Assembly: GCA_005881995.1 (NCBI GenBank)
Contig: VBHV01000196.1
Location: forward strand, 1 to 9,244
DNA length: 9,244 nucleotides
DNA from: Chloroflexota bacterium
GTDB lineage: Bacteria; Chloroflexota; Ktedonobacteria; Ktedonobacterales; Ktedonobacteraceae
Reading direction: 5' to 3'
The notes under the pieces are model-generated. The model was not told where the DNA came from. It was given only the letters and a program-made list of their open reading frames with translations, and searched no databases. Made by a program: the position numbers and the translations under genes. This document shows, piece by piece, positions 1 through 5,671 of this stretch (its first letter is position 1; each line of letters starts with the position of its first letter).

Positions 1-43
1 AGGAATATTCTTAAACGCGTCATCTCAAGACAGGAGCATCAGC

Positions 44-1362
44 ATGACCAGTATACCACAGCTAAGTAGGACGCTGAGGAAGTTGTTGTTTGTCGAAGCC
101 AATCAGTTGGCAGCCCAAGCCGGAGTGATCCAACGGCAGCGGGTGTTCTCGGGAGCCAGTCTGTTGCAGCTGTTGGTGTTTGGCTGGCTCAAGCACCCGC
201 AAGCCGGACCCAGTCAACTGGCACGCTTTGCCGGCTCATTGGGTCTGAAGCTGAGTAAACAAGCGGTGGAAGAGCGTTTCACCAGGCTGACCGCCGACTG
301 GCTCTTGGCGGTGCTACAGCGCGGAGTGCAGTTGCTGGTGTGTGCGGAGGCGGTGTCCATTCCGTTGCTGCAACGTTTTACGGCAGTGCTGGTGGAAGAT
401 GGTAGCACGATCAGCCTACCGGCGAGCCTCAAGCAGGTGTGGCGTGGCTGTGGGGGGAGTGCCTCAGCAGCGGCGCTCAAACTGACGGTGCGCCTGGATT
501 TGCTGCGAGGCAGCTTGAGTGGCCCGTACGTGCAAGAAGGGCGGCGCCACGAAACGCAGAGTCCCTTGCGCGAGCAGCACATGCCGCGCGGGAGCCTGTG
601 GATCGGGGAGTCTTCAGCTACTTTGCCCTGACGTGGCTCACGCAGTTAGTCAAGCAGGGCGTGTACTTCCTGATGGGCTACAAAGAGCCGGTGATCATGT
701 GGAATGCCCAAGGCGAGCAGGTGGACGTGCTGGACCTGTTGCCCACCGATGGGTCGGAGATGGTAGACATCCCGGTGACCTTAGGAGCGCGCAAGCAGGT
801 GCAGGCGCGCCTGATCGCCAAGCAGATGTCGGAGACCGTGGTTCAGCGGCGGCGCGAGCAGCTCAAAACGCAGGCGCATAAGCAGTGCAAGCCCATCAAT
901 CCGCGACAGTGGGAACTGGTGCAGTGGACGATCGTGCTGACCAATGTGCCCCTGAGCATGCTCGCTGCCGCCGAGGCCATGGCTTTGATGCGGGCACGTT
1001 GGCAAATTGAACTGCTGTGGAAGTTATGGAAAGACCAGGGCCAGCTCGATGAGTGGCAGACGCAGAACCCACAGCGCATCTTGTGTGAGCTGTATGCCAA
1101 ACTGCTGGGCATGCTGGTGCAACATTGGCTGCTCTTGCTCTGTTGTTGGGACGACCCCCACCGCTCACTGGTAGGAGCCGTGCAGGTCATCCGCGATCAG
1201 GTGCCGACCCTAGTGCATGGCTTGACTGGGCATCTGCCTTTGGGCCAGGCTCTGCACTTGATCAGCGACGCTCTCAAGGGAGGCTGTTCTATTCCCAAGC
1301 GCCAGACGCGCTTGAGTACCTCCCATCGGCTGCTGGAGCCGCTTGGCCCCGGCTTACCTTGA
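44..1362 (+). pseudogene. IS4-family DDE transposase, frameshifted
   Basis: This is a transposase of an IS4-type insertion sequence, which would cut and join transposon ends through a DDE catalytic triad. The ATG at 44 follows a good ribosome site (AGGAG, 7-nt spacer). The first part reads in the frame of 44 up to about 600 and contains the first Asp at 398-400 in LVEDGSTISLP. From about 601 the homologous reading continues in a different frame (DRGVFSYFALTWL), giving the second Asp at 601-603. The Glu is at 1009-1011 in RWQIELLWKLWK, which fits the IS4 R-x3-E-x6-K pattern; the usual Tyr before it is Met. Rejoined, the protein would be about 440 residues, normal for the family. The shift needed is -1. 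I see no slippery heptamer, so a small deletion is likelier than programmed frameshifting. Terminal inverted repeats and target duplications could not be defined, because the left end is too close to the window edge. Confidence 0.85.
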
Positions 1363-1370
1363 CGCCTATT

Positions 1371-1463
1371 GGGCGACCGCAAGGGTGCGCCCCTACCATA
1401 CACGAAGACCACAAACCCACACATCGTGCGGTGTATGGTAGGGGCGCACCCTTGCGGTCGCCC
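1371..1463. repeat. Perfect 33-bp inverted repeat (palindromic dispersed element)
   Basis: The left arm 1371-1403 (gggcgaccgcaagggtgcgc and onward) and the right arm 1431-1463 are exact reverse complements over all 33 bases, with a 27-nt loop at 1404-1430. Pairing stops sharply at both ends (t/t outside, g/g inside). The element starts 8 nt after the transposase stop and ends 41 nt from the gatD stop, so it sits between two convergent genes. No T-tract follows either arm, so it is not a classical intrinsic terminator, though so long a stem could block transcription or stabilise both 3' ends. Both strands are open in several frames and encode GDRKGAPLPYT-like peptides. I recall such peptides as common spurious ORFs in Ktedonobacter genomes, which suggests a high-copy palindromic family (inference). 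It could also be part of the right end of the insertion sequence. Confidence 0.9.
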
Positions 1464-1504
1464 TGGATCACCTGGTATATCGCTATGCTTGCCCACGAAT
1501 ACCC

Positions 1505-2308
1505 TTACCTTTTCCAGGGAGTTGCTTCGATGGCTGACATTGTGCCTTTGAACTCCATGGCCAGTTTCAGCGCGGTCTCGTGGGCGACATTTTCGGCGCC
1601 GTCGTCGAGTGGGGTCAGTTCTACTTTGCCGTAACGTCGTTCCAGGGCGCGCTGGATAAGGTAGTCGGTGAACCAGGGATTTTTAGGAAGGACCGGGCCG
1701 TGCAGGTAGGTGCCATAGACCTGTTTATACCTGGCTCCCTCGAAGCCGTCTTTGCCATTGTTGCCCCAGCCGACGATGACCTTCCCAAGCGGCTGCACAT
1801 TGTCACCTAGCCAGGTGCGCCCGCTATGATTTTCGTATCCTACGAGTATCTTTTTCCCCACTCCCTCGAGATCGCATGCCATCGCCATGTGGGTCATGAA
1901 GCGCGTGCTGCCGCCTTCGGTATAGAAATCGAGCAGGCCCACGCCCTTGAGTTCCGGCCCTTGCGACCGTTTGTAATAGTGGCCAAGCAATTGGAAACCC
2001 GCGCATATGCTGAGGAAGACCACGTTGGCCTGTGCCGCTTCGATCAAGGCTGGCCCTTTGAGCTGGATATCGCGTGAAGCCAGTTCCATTTCGCGGTCGG
2101 CGGCCCCGTGAATCAGCAGCAGATCATATTTTGTGAAATCGGGGGTTTGCCGGACATAAATCTGCTCGACCTCGCTGGCGATGCCGCGCCATTGGCAGCG
2201 CTTCTGTATGGCGTAGAGGTTGCCCCGGTCCGCCGCGACGCTCATCAAGGTAGGATAGAGATGTGCAATTTTGAGAACCATGCCTGTATCTTGAACTTCA
2301 TTACTCAT
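1505..2308 (-). CDS. gatD: GatD-like lipid II glutamine amidotransferase (CobB/CobQ-type class I)
   Basis: Type 1 glutamine amidotransferase of the CobB/CobQ-like GatD group. GatD releases ammonia from glutamine and passes it to MurT, which amidates D-Glu of lipid II to D-isoglutamine in the cytoplasm. The 267-residue product has the GatD opening LKIAHLYPTLMSVAADRGN, IHGAADREM where relatives usually have a GGGQDRE-like string, the nucleophile elbow LSICAGFQLLG with Cys102, VGYENHSGRTWLG, and the catalytic His203 in YGTYLHGPVLPKNPWFTD. The start at 2308 is supported by AAGGAG with an 8-nt spacer; Met10 is an alternative that matches the usual family start. A TATAAT box lies upstream at 2369-2374. 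MurT normally sits immediately upstream in the same operon. Here that position is non-coding and followed by an unrelated lipoprotein gene. The family call is strong; the exact substrate is inferred. Confidence 0.85.
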   Translation of the reverse strand: MSNEVQDTGMVLKIAHLYPTLMSVAADRGNLYAIQKRCQWRGIASEVEQIYVRQTPDFTKYDLLLIHGAADREMELASRDIQLKGPALIEAAQANVVFLSICAGFQLLGHYYKRSQGPELKGVGLLDFYTEGGSTRFMTHMAMACDLEGVGKKILVGYENHSGRTWLGDNVQPLGKVIVGWGNNGKDGFEGARYKQVYGTYLHGPVLPKNPWFTDYLIQRALERRYGKVELTPLDDGAENVAHETALKLAMEFKGTMSAIEATPWKR

Positions 2309-2368
2309 TCCGATTGCTCCTTAGAAGAAGATATATCATATAGTCTAGCTGTATTACCCGCCAGAGAT

Positions 2369-2374
2369 ATTATA
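2369..2374 (-). promoter_or_regulatory. Candidate -10 box for gatD
   Basis: On the minus strand a perfect TATAAT lies about 60 nt upstream of the gatD start, within an AT-rich stretch. A TG dinucleotide lies two bases before it, close to but not exactly an extended -10. No convincing -35 hexamer is present at 16-18 nt. If used, the leader would be roughly 50 nt. Confidence 0.4.
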
Positions 2375-2461
2375 CTCATGCAATATTAAACGAAGGAATG
2401 TGGCTTAAGATACATAAACGGTACCTTGATGGGGCTGCCTGTTGTTGTTTGAAGCAAATGC

Positions 2462-2491
2462 GGTTCAGATATTACAAGTGAGGTTCAGATA
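2462..2491. repeat. Short direct repeat in the gatD/lipoprotein gap
   Basis: The 10-mer ggttcagata occurs at 2462-2471 and again at 2482-2491, exactly 20 bp apart (about two helical turns), with weaker similarity continuing after each copy. The gap 2309-2568 holds no gene. Besides this repeat it contains the gatD promoter candidate and the hairpin at 2525-2550. The repeat could be a paired operator, or simply a chance or decayed duplication. Confidence 0.35.
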
Positions 2492-2524
2492 GTATGTGAA
2501 GGACAGTGGTATGAAAGAAAGGGA

Positions 2525-2550
2525 GCATGGATGGGCTTGCCCATCCATGC
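2525..2550 (-). terminator. Perfect hairpin after the lipoprotein gene, probable terminator
   Basis: The arm gcatggatgggc is followed by a 2-nt centre and its exact reverse complement, giving 11-12 pairs. On the minus strand it lies 18 nt past the stop codon of the lipoprotein reading frame and is followed by a pyrimidine-rich run (TCCCTTTCTTTC) rather than a clean T-tract. On the plus strand it is followed by AAAAGG, so plus-strand termination is unlikely. It may instead be a small dispersed palindrome, since its centre gggcttgccc recurs, reverse-complemented, in the repeat at 8730-8827. Confidence 0.45.
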
Positions 2551-2568
2551 AAAAGGCGGCAGCTTATT

Positions 2569-3394
2569 TTATTTTAGATCGGTAGTGACAACGAACCACT
2601 TGTTGCCCACACCTTCGCCGTTGGACTGAGCGGGGCCGCTATCGCCCGAGAAGGTGTAGAGAAGATGGCCGTTGTACTCAACCTGGTTGCCGTTCGCTGT
2701 CTTTACTACAGTCAGTTTCCCTGGCAGCGAGGTGGAGCTGGTCGGGGTGCCGGAGCCTGTTGCCAGCAGTGGTGGCCAAGCCGAAGCACACCCGCCGAGA
2801 GGCATTGGTCAGAACTGTTACTGACTGGCCCTGTACTGTTACGGTCGCTGTCTTGATGAGAGCGCCAGAGCTAGAGCCGTTACCTACAGCCAGATCGGGA
2901 GTGCAGACGAACCATTTGCCGCCTACTCCTTCACCGTTGGTCTGAGCCGGGCCGCTGTCACCCGAAAAGGTGTAGAGGAGATGCCCGTTGTAGGCAACCT
3001 GGTTACCATTGCCAGATGCCACTACACTCAACATGCCTGGGAGCGAGGTAGCGCTGGTCGGAGTGCCGGAGCCTGTTGCCAACAGCGGCGGCCAGGCCTT
3101 AGCACAATTGCCGGTACACGCGGCTTTGGTCGCTGTATCGGGTGTGAAGTAATACAGCGTCTTGCCCGAAGAGGCATCGGTCAGGATGGTTACCGACTGG
3201 CCCTTTACTGTGGCTGTCGTTGTCATGACGAGAGCAGCAGCAGTAGTGGGAGTAGTTGCAGCTGGTGTGGGAGTGGTTGCGGCCGGTGTTGGAGTGCTGC
3301 CACTCCCGGAGCTTGTGGAATTGCCACAAGCTGCAAGTACCATCATCAATAGAACGAGGATGGTAATGGGAAAGGTACGTCTGAGGTAGGTCAT
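2569..3394 (-). CDS. Secreted lipoprotein with two COG4315 repeats; second repeat deleted and frameshifted
   Basis: Exported lipoprotein of the 'secreted repeat of unknown function' family (Pfam Lipoprotein_15, COG4315, conserved Yx(F/W/Y)xxD motif). The start at 3394 has a GAAGGG ribosome site. Residues 1-23 form a lipoprotein signal with lipobox LAAC (lipidated Cys23), followed by a Ser/Thr/Pro/Ala linker with TPTPAAT repeats. Domain 1 is intact: TVKGQSVTILTDASSGKTL, YYFTPD, CAKAWPPLL, YTFSGD and KWFVCTPDL. Domain 2 begins as TVTVQGQSVTVLTNAS and then, at the 2797/2798 junction, lacks about 56 nt relative to domain 1. This removes its first YxFxxD motif and shifts the frame. As sequenced, translation ends at 2678 with an unrelated tail. 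The rest of domain 2 (CASAWPPLL, YTFSGD, KWFVVTTDLK) is readable in another frame to 2569. The two domains are close at the DNA level, so they arose by tandem duplication. Function unknown. The defect could be an assembly collapse between the two copies. Confidence 0.8.
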
Positions 3395-3426
3395 CGCTTG
3401 TTTTCCCTTCTGATATCAGTCCAAAT

Positions 3427-3446
3427 AGGCATTTGCCGACATGCCT
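3427..3446. other. Small inverted repeat upstream of the lipoprotein gene
   Basis: aggcat and atgcct form a 6-bp stem around an 8-nt loop, 33 nt upstream of the lipoprotein start and downstream of the kinase remnant's stop. It could be an operator or leader hairpin. I could not define a convincing promoter in this gap. Confidence 0.25.
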
Positions 3447-3498
3447 CTAGTGATTAATACAGAAGCGAGTTACAATAGATCCCTTAAACACAGCAGAT

Positions 3499-3804
3499 TC
3501 ACCGTTGGGCAAGAAGAAAAAGAATCATGGCCTGTGGAGGTAGCCCAAGTAGCTTCACTTCCTTGAGGGCGACGAGGCGATCTCGGCTCTGTGTGTCCGT
3601 GGCCTTGTAGACTGAACCAAAGCCGCCTGCGCCAATCCTGGCAATGATGTGGTAACGATTCTCGAACAGTGTGTGGGGGAGCAACTCTGCTGGAATGGGG
3701 GTCTGTTGGGTAGAGAGAGGCTGATTACACGCGAAGCAGGAGTGCGCGTGTGTTTCATTGCATGCACCGCAAATTGTGCAGTAGAGAGAAGAGGTGAGGA
3801 CCAC
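3499..3804 (-). pseudogene. 5' remnant of a zinc-ribbon Ser/Thr protein kinase
   Basis: Only the first 101 codons of an STPK (Hanks-type kinase) remain. The GTG start at 3804 has a strong AAGGAG site 8 nt away. Residues 9-26 form a CxxC...CxxC zinc ribbon (C9, C12, C23, C26), a common N-terminal addition in Chloroflexota-type kinases. Residues 51-83 are kinase subdomains I and II: the glycine loop IGAGGFGSVYKA (G58, G60, G63) and the ATP-anchoring Lys81 in LVALKEVKL. Similarity stops after GLPPQAMI and the frame closes nine codons later. The HRD catalytic loop, the DFG motif and everything C-terminal are missing, and no continuation is visible in other frames downstream. The product cannot be an active kinase. 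The ribosome site looks intact, so a short zinc-ribbon peptide might still be made. Confidence 0.75.
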
Positions 3805-3953
3805 GGCGCTTGCTCCTTCACTCGCTCGCGCATCAAGATAGACACTGCACTGTTAATCAGAAGAACAAAGCTCCGAAATATTCTTTCTACAATTGGAGCC
3901 AAATCGCCGATATTTCTCAGAGCATCACCCTTCACTCTCGAAATGGCCAGCAC

Positions 3954-4190
3954 ATGACCCCCGCGCACAAGTATATATTGCGCCGCGTAGATGGCTACCA
4001 GATCAAGCTGGACAACACCACGAAAAACATCGGCGAACTGGGGCAGTTCGTCGCGCAGGAACCAGTCTTGCGCGCCATGCAAGCGATCCGAGTCGGTCAG
4101 ACCCTCACGTTCGCCCAGTTCAGCATCAACCAGCAAATCGTGACGGGGAGGGCTTTAGCTCAGCTGTCCTGGTGGGGGAACAACGCCTAG
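3954..4190 (+). CDS. Unrecognised small ORF, probable gene remnant
   Basis: I do not recognise this 78-codon frame. It reads MTPAHKYILRRVDGYQIKLD, then a helix-friendly stretch (NIGELGQFVAQEPVLRAMQA) and TFAQFSINQQIVT. Codon choice from about 3969 to 4143 is strongly biased to G or C in third positions, as in the true genes of this window, which argues for real coding descent on this strand. The last 14 or so codons read antisense into the 3' end of the SnoaL gene, so the original gene is probably cut off near 4145. No good ribosome site precedes 3954. It lies in a debris zone between a truncated kinase and the SnoaL gene, so a decayed fragment is likelier than a functional gene. The opposite strand is also open here but looks like the antisense shadow. 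Confidence 0.3.
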   Translation: MTPAHKYILRRVDGYQIKLDNTTKNIGELGQFVAQEPVLRAMQAIRVGQTLTFAQFSINQQIVTGRALAQLSWWGNNA

Positions 4191-4577
4191 CTGCTGGAGT
4201 GCACTGAGCCGATCAGCCAGACCCCAGTGTTCCACCATCTGGCCATTCGCGATACGGAAGATGTTGATCGCCATCACCGTGATTGGCTTGCCTCTCGGAT
4301 GGATACTCGCGAAAGCACCCTGCTGCGTGCCACGAAAGCTCACGCGGGCTATCACCTTGTCTCCCTCAGCCAGGAGATCCTCCACGGTGACTTTCACATC
4401 AGGGAAAGCGTTGAGGTGCAGACCCAGGAACTGGCTCGGTCCTTGAGGCAGGCCTGCTGGCACGGTGTGATTGACCGCATTGGGGGAGACGAACTGGTCT
4501 AGCGCGGCCAGGTTCTTCTGATTAATGACCTCATCATAAAATCGCTGAACAAGAGCTTTGTTATCATCTGTTGTCAT
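4155..4577 (-). CDS. SnoaL-like ester cyclase family protein
   Basis: A 140-residue protein of the SnoaL-like polyketide cyclase/COG5485 group, a cone-shaped NTF2-like alpha/beta fold. Family markers are visible: the N-terminal helix NKALVQRFYDEVINQKNL, FVSPNAVNHT, HLNAFPDVKVTVEDLLAEGD, VSFRGTQQGAF, GKPITVMAINIFRIANGQMV, EHWGLADRLSALQQLG. Length is normal. Characterised relatives close polyketide rings, but most members in soil bacteria are stand-alone and of unknown substrate, and nothing nearby suggests a polyketide pathway. I chose the ATG at 4577 because AGAGGA lies 6 nt upstream and because family homology begins there. The frame stays open to a GTG at 4760 that overlaps the upstream gene's stop by GTGA, but those extra 61 residues look non-coding. 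It may be cotranscribed with the gene ending at 4757. Confidence 0.8.
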   Translation of the reverse strand: MTTDDNKALVQRFYDEVINQKNLAALDQFVSPNAVNHTVPAGLPQGPSQFLGLHLNAFPDVKVTVEDLLAEGDKVIARVSFRGTQQGAFASIHPRGKPITVMAINIFRIANGQMVEHWGLADRLSALQQLGVVPPPGQLS

Positions 4578-4756
4578 CGGGTATCCTCTCTTCTGTGTAT
4601 CCATGTGCAGGTGATCTTGATGCCTCGATCTGCTGAGAAGGTAGAAGTCTCTGGTGAGGATCACTTCGCCTTTGAAATGGAAGTTGATGCTACCTCTAGA
4701 TGCTTCCTCGCTCCTCCTATCTGAGGGCATGGCTTTCGAAACGGTGTGATCCCTTC

Positions 4757-5272
4757 TCACGCTCCGTCTTCGGCAAAATCCAGGTTTCCCGCTTTCTCTG
4801 GCAAGTCGTCGTGCCCCTCATGGGATGTAGTCGGCACCTCAGCCCCAACCTCTTCGAACTGAACTTCGCTTAACCATGCCTGCCCTTTCCCTGTGAGCAG
4901 GATACCGAAAGCAATAGCAACGCTTTCCTGAGGCACATCTAAGACCACTTCATACTTTTGCCAGTCGGTTGTACCTTTGATCGGCCTGTTCTGCATGTTA
5001 TCGAAACTGAGCGACCTGTGCTGCGGACCGTCAACGCGCATCCACAACCCTGCCCAAGCTTCAATGCCTTCCGACTTCACAAAGGCAGAAAAGCGCATGC
5101 GTTTGTTTATATAGTCGTTGGCCTTAAACATTTGCATCATCGTGCCAAATCCTCTCGGTTCGGCTACTTTGGCCTTCAGGTACCCACTGTTCTTGCCGTT
5201 GCGGACCGCGTTCGCGTCAATCCCTAGCTCATAGTCTCGAGGATCGCTGCCAGCCATAAACCAACTTTTCAT
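4757..5272 (-). CDS. Conserved protein with a GLWMRVDG / FDNMQNRPIKGTTDW beta-sandwich-like domain
   Basis: A 171-residue soluble protein with no signal peptide or membrane segment. The core motifs are NGKNSGYLKAK, GFGTMMQMFKANDYINKRMR, KSEGIEAWAGLWMRVDG, SFDNMQNRPIKGTTDWQKYE, VVLDVPQESVAIAFGILLTG and GQAWLSEVQFEEV. From memory, this domain occurs alone or attached to AraC-type regulators and S41 peptidases, and is probably a jelly-roll (carbohydrate-binding-module-like) fold. Its function is not established. The last 25 or so residues are acidic and look disordered. The start at 5272 is supported by GAGGAG with a 6-nt spacer. A promoter candidate lies at 5433-5462. The SnoaL gene follows after 179 nt on the same strand. 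Confidence 0.75.
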   Translation of the reverse strand: MKSWFMAGSDPRDYELGIDANAVRNGKNSGYLKAKVAEPRGFGTMMQMFKANDYINKRMRFSAFVKSEGIEAWAGLWMRVDGPQHRSLSFDNMQNRPIKGTTDWQKYEVVLDVPQESVAIAFGILLTGKGQAWLSEVQFEEVGAEVPTTSHEGHDDLPEKAGNLDFAEDGA

Positions 5273-5341
5273 AACTCTCTCCTCTGTTCTTTATATGGTA
5301 TTTCTACTGTCATAGTTGATAGCAACAGGTCATTACCCTTT

Positions 5342-5481
5342 AGGCACGGGTTCAATATGGACAAATTGTACTTGACAGTTTAAACAGCTCAAAGCACAAC
5401 CGATAATGCGGCGAAACGCCTCAAGAAGTCATTTGATACGTTTGACTCTCAACAAGTGTCAAGTTCATTTGTACCGTGCCT
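5342..5481. repeat. Imperfect inverted repeat in a divergent intergenic region
   Basis: The left arm (5342-5377) and the right arm (5457-5481, read on the minus strand) share the blocks aggcacgg, acaaat and acttgaca in the same order; the left arm carries extra bases between them. The 79-nt interior includes a small hairpin, ggcg-aaa-cgcc, at 5410-5420. Each arm contains a TTGACA facing inward. It could be paired operators between divergent genes or the ends of a small non-autonomous element. The rest of 5273-5671 holds no gene. Confidence 0.55.
5433..5462 (-). promoter_or_regulatory. Candidate promoter for the 4757-5272 gene
   Basis: On the minus strand TTGACA (5457-5462) is followed after 18 nt by TATCAA (5433-5438). 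It points toward the gene starting at 5272 and would give a leader of about 150 nt. The -35 lies inside the right arm of the inverted repeat, so a protein binding that arm would control it. Confidence 0.4.
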
Positions 5482-5601
5482 TACCTACAAGAACAACGTT
5501 GAGGAAAGCTCTTTTTCACCCCAAAGGATGGAGAGCCCCCGAAAACCGAGAGTAGACAAAGGCCATAATAGGGGTTACAATGGATAACGCATTCCGACAC
5601 T

Positions 5602-5630
5602 TTGACAGGCATGTCAGTTTCTAGTAAAAG
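5602..5630 (+). promoter_or_regulatory. Candidate promoter with overlapping operator for the 5672 operon
   Basis: TTGACA (5602-5607), a 17-nt spacer and TAAAAG (5625-5630) form a plausible sigma-70-type promoter about 35 nt upstream of the start codon at 5672. A palindrome, TGACA-ggca-TGTCA (5603-5616), overlaps the -35 box and is a possible repressor site. The -10 box matches consensus at four of six positions. Confidence 0.45.
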
Positions 5631-5650
5631 GATGATCTTTGGCATCATCC
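5630..5650 (+). promoter_or_regulatory. Leader hairpin upstream of the 5672 gene
   Basis: ggatgat (5630-5636) pairs perfectly with atcatcc (5644-5650) around a 7-nt loop. It lies at or just after the predicted transcription start and about 10 nt before the AGGGGAG ribosome site. It could stabilise the mRNA 5' end or act as an operator. Too little sequence is present for a known riboswitch. Confidence 0.35.
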
Positions 5651-5671
5651 AATAGACAGGGGAGTTTGCGC

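Noticed and set aside
439..631. Programmed -1 frameshifting of the transposase, as in IS1/IS3 elements
   Set aside because: IS4-type transposases are normally single ORFs, and no slippery heptamer or pseudoknot is evident at the junction near 600.
1371..1463. Intrinsic bidirectional terminator
   Set aside because: The stem is long but no U-tract follows on either strand, so it is listed as a repeat; an effect on transcription remains possible.
1197..1634. Small ORFs on both strands through the palindrome (products containing GDRKGAPLPYT or GRPQGCAPTIH)
   Set aside because: They result from the stop-poor palindromic repeat and overlap the ends of the transposase and gatD in the wrong frames. 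No ribosome sites or homologous domains are seen.
3555..4136. 193-codon minus-strand ORF running through the kinase start region
   Set aside because: Its codons are the antiphase shadow of the plus-strand remnant and of the kinase frame. The G/C third-position bias fits the other readings, and no ribosome site or family motif is visible.
4147..4170. tRNA-like 5' end (gggctttagctcagctg), reminiscent of tRNA-Ala and of an integration site
   Set aside because: No anticodon arm, T-loop (GGTTCGA) or acceptor complement follows, and the bases are the reverse complement of the C-terminal codons and stop of the SnoaL gene. A chance match.
4578..4760. N-terminal extension of the SnoaL protein from GTG 4760 (GTGA overlap with the upstream stop)
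   Set aside because: The 61 extra residues match no SnoaL feature and look non-coding, whereas ATG 4577 has a good ribosome site and starts exactly at the family homology.
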